Notes: generated by a model from the letters alone, not told the origin. A DNA stretch of 64,000 nucleotides from Parietichytrium sp. I65-24A (GCA_012862575.1 BLSF01000040.1:62001-126000), one strand, 5' to 3'. Counted from the first letter of the stretch, positions 50,652 through 61,394 are shown. Translations and numbers: made by a program.

Positions 50652-51375
50652 GTGCGTGCCCCTGTCGTCAAGAAGGTGGCATTTTTTTAAGCAAGTGCTT
50701 CTTCCGCTTGCAAATCTCTCTTCTCTGGCAATTCGAGCGAAGCGTCTGTCCCAGGGCTCCACAAAAGGGGCCCGGTTTTCTTCCGGAACGGGTTTCAAAC
50801 GCCTTCATCATCACCACCTATCTATCTATCTATCCATCGTTTACTTATTCGTAACTTATATCGTCTGTTTTTCCCTCATTTTCTTCATTCATTCGCAATT
50901 CTCAAGGAACATCTCTTCATTCGAAAATTTGATCGTAAAAAGGAAACGAGCTGATTGAAAGAACGGTTGAAGCGCCAAGCAAACTCTTTGACAAGACTGA
51001 TCCGCGACTTTAAAAAGAGAGGGCGAATACTTAATAAAGCTGCCATTCTGTTCTTCCAATCCCCATTGTTTCATTCATTCATTCGTTCGTATCTTATTTT
51101 CGTTATAAACATGTAAGTAAAACAAAATGGATTGTTCAAGGAACGAAGATAGACGAAGAGAAGGTTTGAATGGAAGTCCGAAGAATCGAAACGTGAGCGT
51201 CAAATTATTTAAGCCTTAATTCAGGACGACGCACGAGGACACATTGTCGTTCAGACAAGTTTGCTACTTTTGGAGAACGAAAACAAATTCACCACACTCA
51301 TCTTTTAAAATAAGCACATGTGATTCACTTTATCAACGAAGAAAGGCAAAAGAAGAGAAGAGCGTGGACCAAACT
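50652..51375. other. Convergent spacer
   Basis: The 3' flanks of the sugar transporter and the small membrane protein. AT-rich, with CTATCTATC (about 50818-50834) and CATTCATTCATTCG (about 51069-51087) short repeats. No gene is seen. Confidence 0.5.
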
Positions 51376-51686
51376 TCAAAAGGATTGCTCTGCTTGCCCT
51401 ACCGCTGCTTGAAATACGTCACGGGCTAGTTCTATTATGGACCGGCACACTGCAATAGGAAAGTAGAAAAAGACAAAAATAAAGATGGGCAACAGCACAA
51501 TATATTCCAGCCAAGTCGCAGCTGATAGCCCCGTGTACATACTGAACCTGCGGCGCACGTACAAATAACGAAATTTCACAAGCACAATCGAAAGGAAGGT
51601 CAGCGAGTCAGCCTCAAATCACCCGGCCGAACGCGGAACCTCACTTACACAAATATGAAGCGCTTGAGCGCCTGAATAGGGCCCAT
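51376..51686 (-). CDS. Small membrane protein, serine palmitoyltransferase small-subunit-like, two exons
   Basis: Exons are 51649-51686 and 51376-51547, joined across a 101-base intron (GTAAGT donor, GCAG acceptor), for 69 residues. The predicted protein starts MGPIQALKRFIFVFSMYTG, continues LSAATWLEYIV and then has one long hydrophobic helix (about 29-48), ending with an amphipathic tail. The layout (short basic N-terminus, Tyr-rich segment, W-x-E just before a membrane span) resembles the ssSPT subunits that activate serine palmitoyltransferase, the first enzyme of sphingolipid synthesis in the ER. The family is short and weakly conserved, so this is tentative. Without splicing, the exon 2 frame alone begins at a non-ATG codon; splicing supplies a clean ATG, which supports a real gene. 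Confidence 0.55.
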
Positions 51687-52904
51687 TTTCCTACGCTCTC
51701 ATGCGCGCCTTAGACTAAATACTATCCGCCAAGCTCCCCCTGCGGGATAGCCGCCGCACTCTGCGCGGTCAACCGGCTTTCAAGGAGCTCTGCGTCCCTC
51801 GAGAGCCCCTCTGTGCACTGCCACTTTCCTCTTGGGCAACAATTACTACTAGTTTGCCCGACTGCCTTGCGCTTCTCTCCTCGCCCTATGCGCTCCCCCT
51901 CTGCTCTCTGCTCGCTGCTCTCCGTCCCTCCTTGCTTGCTTCCTTGCTTGCTACCTTCCTTCCTTGCTTGCTTGCCTGCTTGCCTGCTTCCCTCTCTGTT
52001 TCTCTCAGACTGTTTCTCTCTCTCTCCCACTTTGTCTGCGGTGCCACTTTCTCTGCGAGTACCGAGCACTGTACACTCTGTACACTCTGTACACTCTGTA
52101 CACTCTGTACACTCTGTACACTCTGTACACTCTGTACTCAGTACACCGTGCTCACAGAACCTGAGTATAGCTGAGTGTACGAGTCCGTACAAGTCATCCG
52201 TAATATCTATGGCCAATGCTTACGCCTTTTGGTAGCAGTGCATTCTGCCATGAGTTGTATTTGCATTTCCAAGCTTTTCTACTTGCATCGCTATTCCCTC
52301 TTATTCGCATTTATTACCTCCTGCTCCACCTCTTACGGTCAAAGTAGTCAAAATGCGAATTAGGAGCTCCCTAATGCAGCATGAAGCTGGAGCCTACGAT
52401 GCCTACGAGCTCACGTGTCTGTAGCTCGCTGTAGGACCTAAGGTAGAAAGTAGAGTTCGCTGGAGGAGCAGCTTGAACGAAGTTTTGATTGTGTAGGTAG
52501 AGGCGCTCTATCGCAGGATATACTACTCTCATGAGAATATATAACACCTTTTCGCTTGCTCATTGCCGTTAATTGAAAGTTAAGCTTCAGAGAAAGCTCT
52601 TAGTGATCCTCGAAGCATAGTACCATCTATATAAAATGAGTAATCTTGCCGGTAGTAGCAGAAAGAACGGTACGAGGAGTACGAGGTGTACGAGGTCAAG
52701 TCTCATGGCTAAGCCAGACTCAGAGGCTCCCAAGACTCCCAAGTCTCCAAGGCTCCAAAACTTCCAAACGTTCCAAAGTAACGCTTGGATCTTGGAAATT
52801 TTTCTTCGGGCTCAAAAGCGGGCCCCTTAACATGCGAAGGGAGCCGCTCAACAGACTACCTCCCCCAGCTCTTGCTCGCCGAGCGCGCAAATCGGCGGTT
52901 CACA
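51687..52904. other. Spacer upstream of the four-TM gene
   Basis: This contains CT and TTGC/TTCC microsatellites (about 51925-52035) and the TGTACACTC minisatellite. No gene is supported; the Ser/Cys/Leu frames here come from the repeats. Confidence 0.55.
52070..52132. repeat. TGTACACTC minisatellite
   Basis: Seven perfect copies of a 9-base unit lie about 380-450 bases upstream of the small membrane protein on the other strand. Confidence 0.95.
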
Positions 52905-54086
52905 ATGCCACAGCGACTGGCAAGATGGTGCGATAGGTCAGTGGGACCTTGGTGCGGCTTGTCGCGGATCAGCGAGGACTGGAAGTGGGTCGCGGCTGGC
53001 ATGTTTTTCCTTGGGTGGTGCGCCATGTACATTGCAATCTTTGCGTACGCGGTGAGATTGGTGTCAAGAATCAGTTTTATAAGCCTTTTTTCTTGCAGTA
53101 TCGCCGTTGGAAGGACCTGTCAGGATCAAGACTGTGCCACTGTGGGCACCACGATGCTCATCCTTGGCATTTGCGGGTCAATGTTTTTTTTTAACCTTAG
53201 TGTCCTGGCCCTCTCGCTTTGGAGGATACAGTCCAAAGAGCGCGCTGGAAATGGACTTCACAAAGATGACCTGGGCGAGACTCGAACGCGACGGTCTGGT
53301 ATGGATCGCTCAGACCCAAGCAACTCGGAGGCCGGGCAATCTGAAATTGACACACACAGCTCTTCGCGCGCTCCTCGGGTACAAAGAATGAATTCTGCTC
53401 AGAGGCAGAAGGCCAAGTCGAGCCTCAGTGCTATCCACGAAGAGAATTCGGGAGCTATTGAAACTTCACGCGATGATTCCGACCCTTTGGATGAGCTCGC
53501 CATCGAAATGACGCCACAGACCAACACAAGTAGGAAGAATGAGCGGCGAAAGTCTTCTCCATCTTCCCAACATTCGAGAAACCAAAATGCAGAGAGGAAA
53601 TCCATTATTTACGAAAGAAATGCCGAAGAGGTTTCAAGGTACTACATCAGACCTTTCTCCTTCCTAGAGCGGCCTTTCTCCTCGCTTCAATGCCTGTTCG
53701 CCAAATGCCCCGATTACTACATGAATCCGTCTGATTGCGTTCTACGATTTGGTACAGAAGGGTGGATTGACTCCTCGTGCTCGGTGAGTTGGAGCACAGT
53801 CGGAGCACAGTTGTGTATGTTCCCGTGGTTCATCCTTGTCATCACTTGCACCATCACAGTCGTTGCCAGGACCAATCCGCAGGATTTCGGTATCGAAATC
53901 GGGGTCTGCAGTGTGGCGAACGAGACAACCATTACGGGTATCACTTTGGAAAAAGCCGGAGTACAGCTCACTTGGTTCGCAGTGATATTTACTTGGGTCA
54001 CTGTTGGCGCATTCGGCCTCCTTGCCATGGTGATGACTACAAAACGAAAGCTAAGACAAGGCGGCGGAGAAAATCTTGGGCTCTGA
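52905..54086 (+). CDS. Unrecognised four-TM membrane protein
   Basis: The frame encodes 393 residues if unspliced. From the N-terminus: a basic start (MPQRLARWCDRS), TM1 (WVAAGMFFLGWCAMYIAIFAY), a short Cys-containing loop (CQDQDC), TM2 (TTMLILGICGSMFFFNLSVLALS), a Ser/Arg-rich cytosolic loop of about 150 residues, TM3 (GAQLCMFPWFILVITCTITVV), a loop with an NET glycosylation site, and TM4 (TWFAVIFTWVTVGAFGLLAMV). The shape recalls tetraspan/claudin-like proteins but no family motif is visible. A 54-base stretch at 53045-53098 (GT...pyrimidines...GCAG) could be removed in frame as an intron; either version is open. The start is the ATG of MPQRL; the upstream open frame has only non-ATG codons. 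Confidence 0.75.
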   Translation: MPQRLARWCDRSVGPWCGLSRISEDWKWVAAGMFFLGWCAMYIAIFAYAVRLVSRISFISLFSCSIAVGRTCQDQDCATVGTTMLILGICGSMFFFNLSVLALSLWRIQSKERAGNGLHKDDLGETRTRRSGMDRSDPSNSEAGQSEIDTHSSSRAPRVQRMNSAQRQKAKSSLSAIHEENSGAIETSRDDSDPLDELAIEMTPQTNTSRKNERRKSSPSSQHSRNQNAERKSIIYERNAEEVSRYYIRPFSFLERPFSSLQCLFAKCPDYYMNPSDCVLRFGTEGWIDSSCSVSWSTVGAQLCMFPWFILVITCTITVVARTNPQDFGIEIGVCSVANETTITGITLEKAGVQLTWFAVIFTWVTVGAFGLLAMVMTTKRKLRQGGGENLGL

Positions 54087-54267
54087 CCAATGCAATGTTT
54101 CTTGGTCTGCCCGAACTTTTTGGCTTGCTGGGCATTCGTCCCTCTTCGTCAGTCGGCATCGTGTTGAATATATAATGATGGCGCTTGCTCCGTCACAAGC
54201 TGAGTGAAAAAAAAAAGAGCAAAATAAAGTAGCCGATATGGGTTATACGTCAGAGCTAAAATGTGAC

Positions 54268-55101
54268 CTAATTTTCAATCGAAGCCAATGCTTGCATGGC
54301 TTGTAAGAGCTGGTCTTTCGTCTGTTCCAACTCCTTTTCCACTATCTGCCTCGCGTCACGCTCTAATTGAAGCTTGTACTTTGTAACCTTCACCATTGCA
54401 TCGACGAGCTCCATCTCTTTGCGCCGTGCTCTCGCTTCTTCGTTGCTTTCATCGTGCAGTTTGAGTTTATTTCTAGCTGCAACCAATTTGTCCCATGCGC
54501 GCTGGCACTCCGCTTTACTGACCTCGTTGCTCTGCCTTTTCCCTGTTTGCTCGATGGCTAGCACGTATTCCCCCAGAAACCGTTCAATGCGGGTGTCAGT
54601 GTACGCAACTTTTATTTGTTGACTGTCTTTTTCCTCCGTGGAAGACCTCTCCTCAGTTGCCTCAAACGACTTGCCCTCGAATGCTACTTCTTCAGAACTT
54701 TCGGAGGGGGTAAGTGCATTGAAATGTGACGATTCGGACAGAGTTCTAGGCGTGAACGAGTACCCTGAGGCTGAGCGAGCTGAATCTAGATCGAACCAGC
54801 CATTCAGATTCGCCTTCTCTTCGTAGTCTCGTATACTCAGGTCTCCAAAAGCGAGTTGTTCAAAACCCTGATCTCGCGCAGATCTCATCACTTGAGCTCC
54901 TTCTGATCCTGACACCGGAACGGAGTTTTGCTGCTCATATGTGGTACTTCTGCTACAAGATTTGCACAGAGCCCAAGAGCAAGAGTAGCAGGTGAGCGCA
55001 GTGCCACGCTTTACTTGGCTACATTGCGCGCAAGTAAATCCTTGCGCCCCCCACGGGTTTTTGACGGCAGGCGCGGCGCACCCGCACAACCAGCAGGTCA
55101 T
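54268..55101 (-). CDS. Four-CxxC zinc-binding protein with coiled-coil tail
   Basis: The intronless gene encodes 277 residues. The N-terminal 50 residues carry four CxxC pairs (Cys3/6, 24/27, 38/41, 46/49), enough for two zinc ions, in the text MTCWLCGC, FTCAQCSQV, LTCYSCSWALCKSC. The middle is acidic and Ser rich (likely disordered), and the last 100 residues form a charged coiled coil (ELVDAMVKVTKYKLQLERDA). The family is not recognised: the spacing recalls LSD1-type or FYVE-like zinc modules without their full signatures. The start is the ATG of MTCWLCGC; a longer frame upstream begins only with GTG. It converges with the four-TM gene. Confidence 0.78.
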   Translation of the reverse strand: MTCWLCGCAAPAVKNPWGAQGFTCAQCSQVKRGTALTCYSCSWALCKSCSRSTTYEQQNSVPVSGSEGAQVMRSARDQGFEQLAFGDLSIRDYEEKANLNGWFDLDSARSASGYSFTPRTLSESSHFNALTPSESSEEVAFEGKSFEATEERSSTEEKDSQQIKVAYTDTRIERFLGEYVLAIEQTGKRQSNEVSKAECQRAWDKLVAARNKLKLHDESNEEARARRKEMELVDAMVKVTKYKLQLERDARQIVEKELEQTKDQLLQAMQALASIEN

Positions 55102-55857
55102 TGGGGGCGATGCTGGGTTTGCAAACTGGGGCAGGAAGGACGAGGGAGGTGACCGTGAGTTGTGCTCAACATAGAACAACACAACACACTGGCAGCAACA
55201 AGGCACAACACACGCACTCACGGATTCTAGCCGCGTGTGTAATTGCGAGCAAGTGCCAGCGCAGTTTTGGCAGGTCTCAATTGTTCCTATTTATCTCCCC
55301 GAGTCCGAATTGCCATTCACTCACTGTCAGCCCAAGAGAACTCGTCAGCAGCAGAGAGGGGCAAGGGCAACTCACTGTCAGATCTGTCAGAACAGCTTAT
55401 TCTTGATCCAAACCATTCCCGAAGAAGGTTTTTTTCACATCGCACTTGCCAACCATTTGTCGTAATCCCGTTCACAGTCAATGAATATTCAGTGCTAGCA
55501 TACTCAGTATCCGCGCGGCCTTTGTCACTAACTTATGGTAAGTTATCGCTCTGACTAGAAGGCCCGTAACGGTCACAAGCCGAATTGTGCTTACATCTCT
55601 CATATCTCTCACATCTCTCCGATATAAAGAGAGGAAAGAGTGGTCCTCTCCAAAACGCGACTTTCAGTTGGTCACGAGTTTGCGAACGGTACAAAGGCGG
55701 TGTTCGCCTCCGGCGCCTCAGAAGGCCGCGTGCATACGCTGCGTATCGTGTTTTCAAGTTGCCGCTGGCAGAAAAGCGCTCGAGTTGCAGGCGCGTCAGG
55801 CTTTCTCTAGGTAGGAGGTGGCTGTTCTCCGAAGCAAGGGCAGGACGAAGCAGCGCG
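55102..55857. other. Divergent spacer between zinc protein and kinesin
   Basis: Upstream sequence of both genes. ACAACACAACAC-type low complexity lies near 55160-55210. The open frame running into the kinesin start has no ATG before the kinesin ATG. Confidence 0.5.
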
Positions 55858-58463
55858 ATGGCCACGCCTCATAATGGAATCAAGGTCTATGTGCGCATTA
55901 AACCCACGAACAAACCCAGCGGGTTTGTTCATGTCGACCAGGAGGAGATTGGCAAGCTGGAGATGAATATCCCTCACGAGATTGCATCGACTCACGTAAA
56001 CAATACAAGGTCGAATTATTCATTCCGCTTTGACGGAATTCTTGATCAAGAGGCGAAACAAGATGATGTGTTTGATCGCGTGGCGAGGGTAAGTAGTTTG
56101 AACCCGAATTTTGCTGGGTCTTTACACAACTAACCTGGAGCACTATTTTTGTTGTTTCATGGCGGACGTGGGGTGAGCAGGACGCAACCCTGAATGCGCT
56201 CGAGGGGTTCAACGCCACTGTCTTTGCGTACGGCCAGACTGGGTCTGGAAAAACTTTCACAATAACCGGAGGAGCCGAGCGCTATGTCGATCGAGGCATT
56301 ATTCCGCGGGCCTTGTCAATGATCTTTTCAGAAATTGAAAAGCGTTCTGATATCCAAGTGAGTGTCCACATTTCATATCTTGAAATATACAACGAGACGG
56401 GATATGATCTGCTGGACCCTTCCCACGAGTCCAAGGGGCTGGAAGATCTCCCGAAAGTATCTATGCTAGAAGATGATGACGGAAACGTTCACCTCCGGAA
56501 TTTGTCGATGCACCATGTCGGCAGTGAAGAAGACGCACTGAACTTTTTGTTTCTCGGGGACACAAACAGAGCAATCAGCGAGACGCCAATGAATCTTGCA
56601 TCCTCGCGCTCACACTGCATTTTTACAATATTCCTTGAGCTCCGTCAGCCGGGAACGGACGTGATTCGTAGGTCAAAGCTCAATTTAGTTGATCTTGCGG
56701 GGTCTGAGCGAGTGCACAAAACACATTCTAGCGGGGTTCTTCTGCGAGAAGCAAAAGCAATCAACTCTTCCCTGCACTTTTTGGAGATGGTGATCGTTGC
56801 GCTAAACGAGAGAAAAACGAAGGGAAGGCAACATATTCCGTACAGAAACAGTATGATGACCAACGTATTACGAGACAGTTTGGGTGGAAATTGCAAGACG
56901 AGCATGATCGCGACTATTAGTGCCGAGAAATTTAACACCGAAGAGAGTATCGCGACCTGCCGTTTCGCGCAACGAGTTGCTCTAGTCGAGAATGATGCTG
57001 TTGTGAATGAAGAACTGGATCCTGCGTCGCTAATTAAGCGCCTCAAAGCTGAGGTCGCAGCCTTGAAGGAGGAAGTCGCCTTCTTAAAGGGTGAACGGAA
57101 CGCAGAAGATGGGGAGGGCAGCGGGCAGCGCATTGACTCTCTCGAGCGCAAACGTCTGAAAGGAGTCATTCAAGCCTGGGTGGAGAAAGCCCCAGCGCCA
57201 GAGTCCAAAAGCGAGGAGACCAAAGATGCAGACGACTTTCAGCATACCGAAAAACTTCAACCAGGGCCACTGACATTCGAGCGCATTCATGCATGCTTTG
57301 ACATACTGAGGGAATTCGCCCAGCAGGGGTCTGGGGCCGCAGGCGGCGGCGGCTCATCTTCTGTGGACGCTGCGGAAGTTGAGATTTTAAAACAACAGAT
57401 CCAGCAGAGAGACAATGAAATCGCGATTTTGGTGAATATGGTGAAGCAAGGAAAGTCTGGCTCTAGCGACCCCTCAAGTACAAATTCTTCGGACCAAAAA
57501 CACGCGTCTAGCGTTCCTGAAAGTTTTACATCAGGTGACGTCAGAGTGAGCGATGAACTCGAAAGGGCCTTTTCGAAGACTACGCGCGGCGGCTCTGGTA
57601 ATACTGCCGCACCTGTGCCTCCATCTGACGTTCTCGCTGACAAAGAACGTGCTCTCGAGTATTTCAAGCAGTACTACCCCCACCTCAAGGCCATCAATGA
57701 AAATAAAAGGATCTTGAAGGAAAAATATAATACGGCAAAATCTGCAGGAGAGCGCGTCAATGCTTCGAGAGCTGCAATAAACTCATTGAAAGCTGATATT
57801 GAGCAAATTCGAGCCCAGCAAGCTGTTCGCGAAGTGGTGGAGGGATCTGAAAGCAAGCTTTCAGAAAGCAAAGAGAGCCCCGAGGAACAAGCAAAGATGG
57901 ATGAAGTGGAGCATCAAAAGGCAGCTTACAAAGAGAGTTTTCAGAATTTGAAGGCGTTGAAACGAGAGATAGAACACATCCAGTCTCTTCTGTCGAATAG
58001 CAGAACGAAGCTTCAGAAGGACTTTGAAGCGTGGTATACACTCATGCTTAAGAACGACTTTGCCAATCCAGCAAATACTGGCCAAACTGAGTCATTTGAG
58101 GCAGCGCACCGGGCCGAAGAACAGCAGCAGGTGTTTCGAGCTGGGGTGTCTGAATCCTTTCAGCCTCGAAGTAGTACGATGTCAAGGGATGAATCGAACG
58201 GAAAACTTGGAAGGCTTGTCGCCGTTGCCTCAAATAGCGCGTATTCGAATCCTCATGACTCTCGTCTTGAGGAACGTGTAGAGCGTTTTGAACGTTCCGA
58301 CCAGCATCCCCTCAAGCAGCATCAAAATTTTCCTCGTGAAGCGAAAATTGGAGAGGAGGCTGCGCCTGCTGCAATTCCGCTTACCGGGAATCAGGAGGCG
58401 GACGCGGATATTCTGGCCTTTTACAAAGCGAAGGAGCAACTTCTGCGGCGCTCCAAGAAATAA
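55858..58463 (+). CDS. Kinesin-9 family motor (KIF9-like), two exons
   Basis: Exons are 55858-56088 and 56181-58463 (92-base intron, GTAAGT donor), for 837 residues. The N-terminal motor domain (about 8-350) has the P-loop GQTGSGKT at 95-102, switch I SSRSH at 218-222 and switch II DLAGSE at 248-253. The start VYVRIKPTNKPSGFVH, the SYLEIYNETGYDLLD loop and the NRAISETPMNLASSRSHCIFTI segment match kinesin-9, whose members (KIF9, Chlamydomonas KLP1) sit on the axoneme central pair and aid flagellar beating. The neck (about 350-380) is coiled coil, followed by a Gly/Ser-rich linker and further coiled coil to about 740. The tail ends FYKAKEQLLRRSKK. The length is close to animal KIF9. Splicing joins RVAR-DATLNAL without frame change. 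Confidence 0.95.
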
Positions 58464-59672
58464 TAACACATAGTGTGTGTACATTAGCCATTCATAGTCC
58501 TCACCTAACTTGACAATAAAAAATGTGTAGCGCGGATCGGCGTAAGACACATCTATGTATGCACGTAATGTGATGTGTGCCTGAAAGCCGTTGAGGTATT
58601 TATTTCCCGAGAAATGCTTGGTCAGAACACCTTCCACAACTCGGGGTGTGAAATGACAAAGTAGTTTGTGAGCCTTTCTCAGCACCAGTACCACTGCTGA
58701 GTCGATTCAGCATGTGCGAGACAAAAGATTAGGTTGTGCGAAATGGACTTTTTGATTTTCCAGCTTCTGGAAGAACTTTGAAGGTCGAAGCAAACAAGCA
58801 AACAATTCTGTCGATTTTCCTCTTTATTTCAACGTTGAGATCGCCAAGTGCCTCGCGTTGCAGCACTATTCGGAATACCGTGTCCCATGATCGTGCTAAG
58901 CAAGTTGTTTGTAAGCAATCTTGACGCGGATGACCGTGGTCCAATCGTTGGCAAATTGATCAGTGTCCTACTGTGCATCAGAGAATGCCAAAACGAGCTG
59001 AATCTCAGATGCTTGCGAAGCTTCACCAGCGGAATACCGGTACTCTCGCCTTGCATAAATGCTAAGCTTGGGATACACACGGCCTTGGTATTGATAATCC
59101 ATTTGCTTGTTCGTTTAGAAGCGCAGGATGATGTGGACCACCAAGCACTCAACGACGAGGCTAAAGGCTGGTTACGAAGTTGAAGCACGGAAACATGCAG
59201 ATTTTAAGTCATTGAAAACGTGGACAAGGTGAACATGACTTCACGGGTTTTGTCCTAGTGTATCGTCGCGTGGCCATCTTCATGCATCATTTGTTGTTAG
59301 TCCAGGAAATTTGGTGTGCATGCATCTAGTGTACTGCGTAGTCAGTCATTCAGGTGTCGGCAGTGCATACCCATTATCTCGCGAGGGCGATTACAATTTG
59401 GAGCGCACATGTTCGCTGTTCTACACAAGCGCAAACTCACACACACACACTTCAGCTTTCGGTGTCCATACACGCTCAGAAACGCTGTGGAGCTTTAGTG
59501 GCCAAAACCGCAACACTTCTGTGAACGTCAGTCACGCGAGCCTCGTTTCGTTTGTAAGAAGCAGGGCAGGAAGTCGAAGCTCCGGGCGGCCAAGGCAGGC
59601 GGAAAGAGCTGAGGCCACTTGCGTAAAGAAAAGGCAGCTCAACTCTCATTCTGCGCCAGGGGCGGCAAGAAA
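58464..59672. other. Spacer with weak minus-strand coding signals
   Basis: No firm gene. A minus-strand patch at 58503-58694 resembles part of a Tctex-type dynein light chain (see findings). Frames of 111-119 codons are open on both strands at 58829-59188, neither recognisable. The rest looks like the upstream region of the next plus-strand gene. Confidence 0.4.
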
Positions 59673-61394
59673 ATGTCTGTCTTCAATCGGGCCAAGCGGC
59701 CTAGTCCAGCCAAAGAAGAGATTGGTTTCATCACGCCGCGAGGTTTACTTGCTCATGGCGTGAAACCGAACCCTTTGGTGTCTCCGGCGTCTTACGTGGG
59801 CCACAGTGGAACGGAGACTGCAAAGGGCCAACTGTTCGTGGAGCAAAACTGTCAAGAGTGGACACTTCGGCAGGTGGAGCAAGCCATCGAGCGCGAGAAT
59901 GCGCCTCAGGGCCTCTTCGAGCCTCATAAAGCGCGGCTAGGGTCATCGAGTCTGGTTACATCTCTCCTTCGAGAAATGGAAAAAGGTAGACTGCCAAGTG
60001 ATGTGATGGTTTCGACACCATGCGAAGGGGCAATAGGAAGTAGGAAAAGTTTCAACATTATGTCTGGCGAGCATAATGCAGCGTCAATCGCTGCACCCTT
60101 GAGAAGGTCACCCAAAGCTGCTATGTCTCCAAGGTCGAGGTCGCCGTCCCCGACAAGATCTTCAGAACTGATGAGCCTTGGCCAGAAGCTCAAGCTCGGC
60201 GAGAAGGTTAACAATAGCAACGGCTCAAACCACGGAGGGGGCGGAGTTGCCGCAATCCCTTACATTGATTCAGAATTTCATGGCTATGAACCAGAGGCAG
60301 AACCAGAGCCCCGCGCAATAAAACGCGATCAAACTCCTCTGCAGCAGCTTGCACGAAATGAAGCGTGGCTGGACGAGAAAATTCAACTTACGGTTCAGAG
60401 TATGCTACATGAGCACAGCGAGAAAGAGCGCTTACTCGTTGATGTTGTGAATCGCGCAAATGTCGCACTGGAAGCTCTGGTCGATCAGGGCCTTTTGACC
60501 CGTCAAAGTTCTGACATGGCGCGTTTAGAGCGCAAATTGGAAAATGCTCGCATCTTTGCTGGCACGAGCGCTGCAGCAAGTTATGGGGAGTGCCCGAGGT
60601 CCCCTAGGAGGAAGAGGCGGTTCTCACACCAGAGGGAGCTACAATCGATCCAGCGGCAGCAAGAGGACATGCTGAGAAAGGAGATTGGCTATCTCGACTC
60701 TCAACTCACAGGAATGCAAAGACTCATCCACACATTCAGTTCGCCAAATCTCTCTTCCAGAGATGCTGGTTCTCGTCGAAATATGATTGGGGGGACAGAA
60801 AGTATCGAGTTAGATTCCTCCAATCCGTTCTACACTTGCACAGGTAGTGCCGATCGCGACTTTGATCATCAAGGTCGTCGTCCTTCACGATGCGAAGCTT
60901 ATCAGGAAGGTAGCGAAGAGATCGATGAAACGAGCGATAGCGGGGAAGACGAAAGTTATTCCGAGGATGAGCTGGCGAGCTTTGAGGAGGAAACAAAGTT
61001 TTCTGACTATTCGTCGCAGAAGTCGAGAGCATCGCAATACCCACGCGAAGCAAAAAATGTGTTCTTGAGAAAACATGACGCTGCTGACGACCGAGCAGTC
61101 AATCAGGAAATGTTACAGAGCCTAAAGAACCAACTGATGGCTCTAGAACGGAAGTTGTCGAGCGAAACCGCGAATACACAGAGAGCGTCCAGAGCCAAAA
61201 TGGAATCCTTGTTCAAAAACAGAGACAGTGCAAATTCAGATGCTGAGTATGAGGAAAAGTGCGACTTTTTTCCAGAGTCTTTCTGGCGTCCTGAGAAGCC
61301 CAACAAACTGTCCGGTCCTTATTCTTCTGCCTCAGCCCCGGTTCCAGTCATGTCTGCTGTTCGTGACATCATCCAAGACCTCCGCTCAGGGTGA
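59673..61394 (+). CDS. Unrecognised 573-residue Ser-rich coiled-coil protein
   Basis: This is an intronless gene; I do not recognise the family. The N-terminus is basic (MSVFNRAKRPSPAKEE) with a repeated LLAHGV/LVSPASYVGH character. A Ser/Pro/Arg-rich disordered region (about 130-190) includes SPRSRSPSPTRSS. Helical segments lie at about 235-310 and 328-360 (QRELQSIQRQQEDMLRKEI), then an acidic Glu/Asp/Ser stretch (ETSDSGEDESYSEDELASFEEE written in parts here: GEDESYSEDEL) and a final coiled coil (LKNQLMALERKLSSE). This composition is common in cytoskeletal or centrosomal scaffolds. The start is the ATG at 59673; upstream in-frame codons carry no ATG. Codon use is like that of its neighbours. 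Confidence 0.75.
   Translation: MSVFNRAKRPSPAKEEIGFITPRGLLAHGVKPNPLVSPASYVGHSGTETAKGQLFVEQNCQEWTLRQVEQAIERENAPQGLFEPHKARLGSSSLVTSLLREMEKGRLPSDVMVSTPCEGAIGSRKSFNIMSGEHNAASIAAPLRRSPKAAMSPRSRSPSPTRSSELMSLGQKLKLGEKVNNSNGSNHGGGGVAAIPYIDSEFHGYEPEAEPEPRAIKRDQTPLQQLARNEAWLDEKIQLTVQSMLHEHSEKERLLVDVVNRANVALEALVDQGLLTRQSSDMARLERKLENARIFAGTSAAASYGECPRSPRRKRRFSHQRELQSIQRQQEDMLRKEIGYLDSQLTGMQRLIHTFSSPNLSSRDAGSRRNMIGGTESIELDSSNPFYTCTGSADRDFDHQGRRPSRCEAYQEGSEEIDETSDSGEDESYSEDELASFEEETKFSDYSSQKSRASQYPREAKNVFLRKHDAADDRAVNQEMLQSLKNQLMALERKLSSETANTQRASRAKMESLFKNRDSANSDAEYEEKCDFFPESFWRPEKPNKLSGPYSSASAPVPVMSAVRDIIQDLRSG

Noticed and set aside
58829-59188. Overlapping 111- and 119-codon frames on both strands
   Set aside because: Neither translation has recognisable motifs or clear splice partners, so I could not choose a strand.
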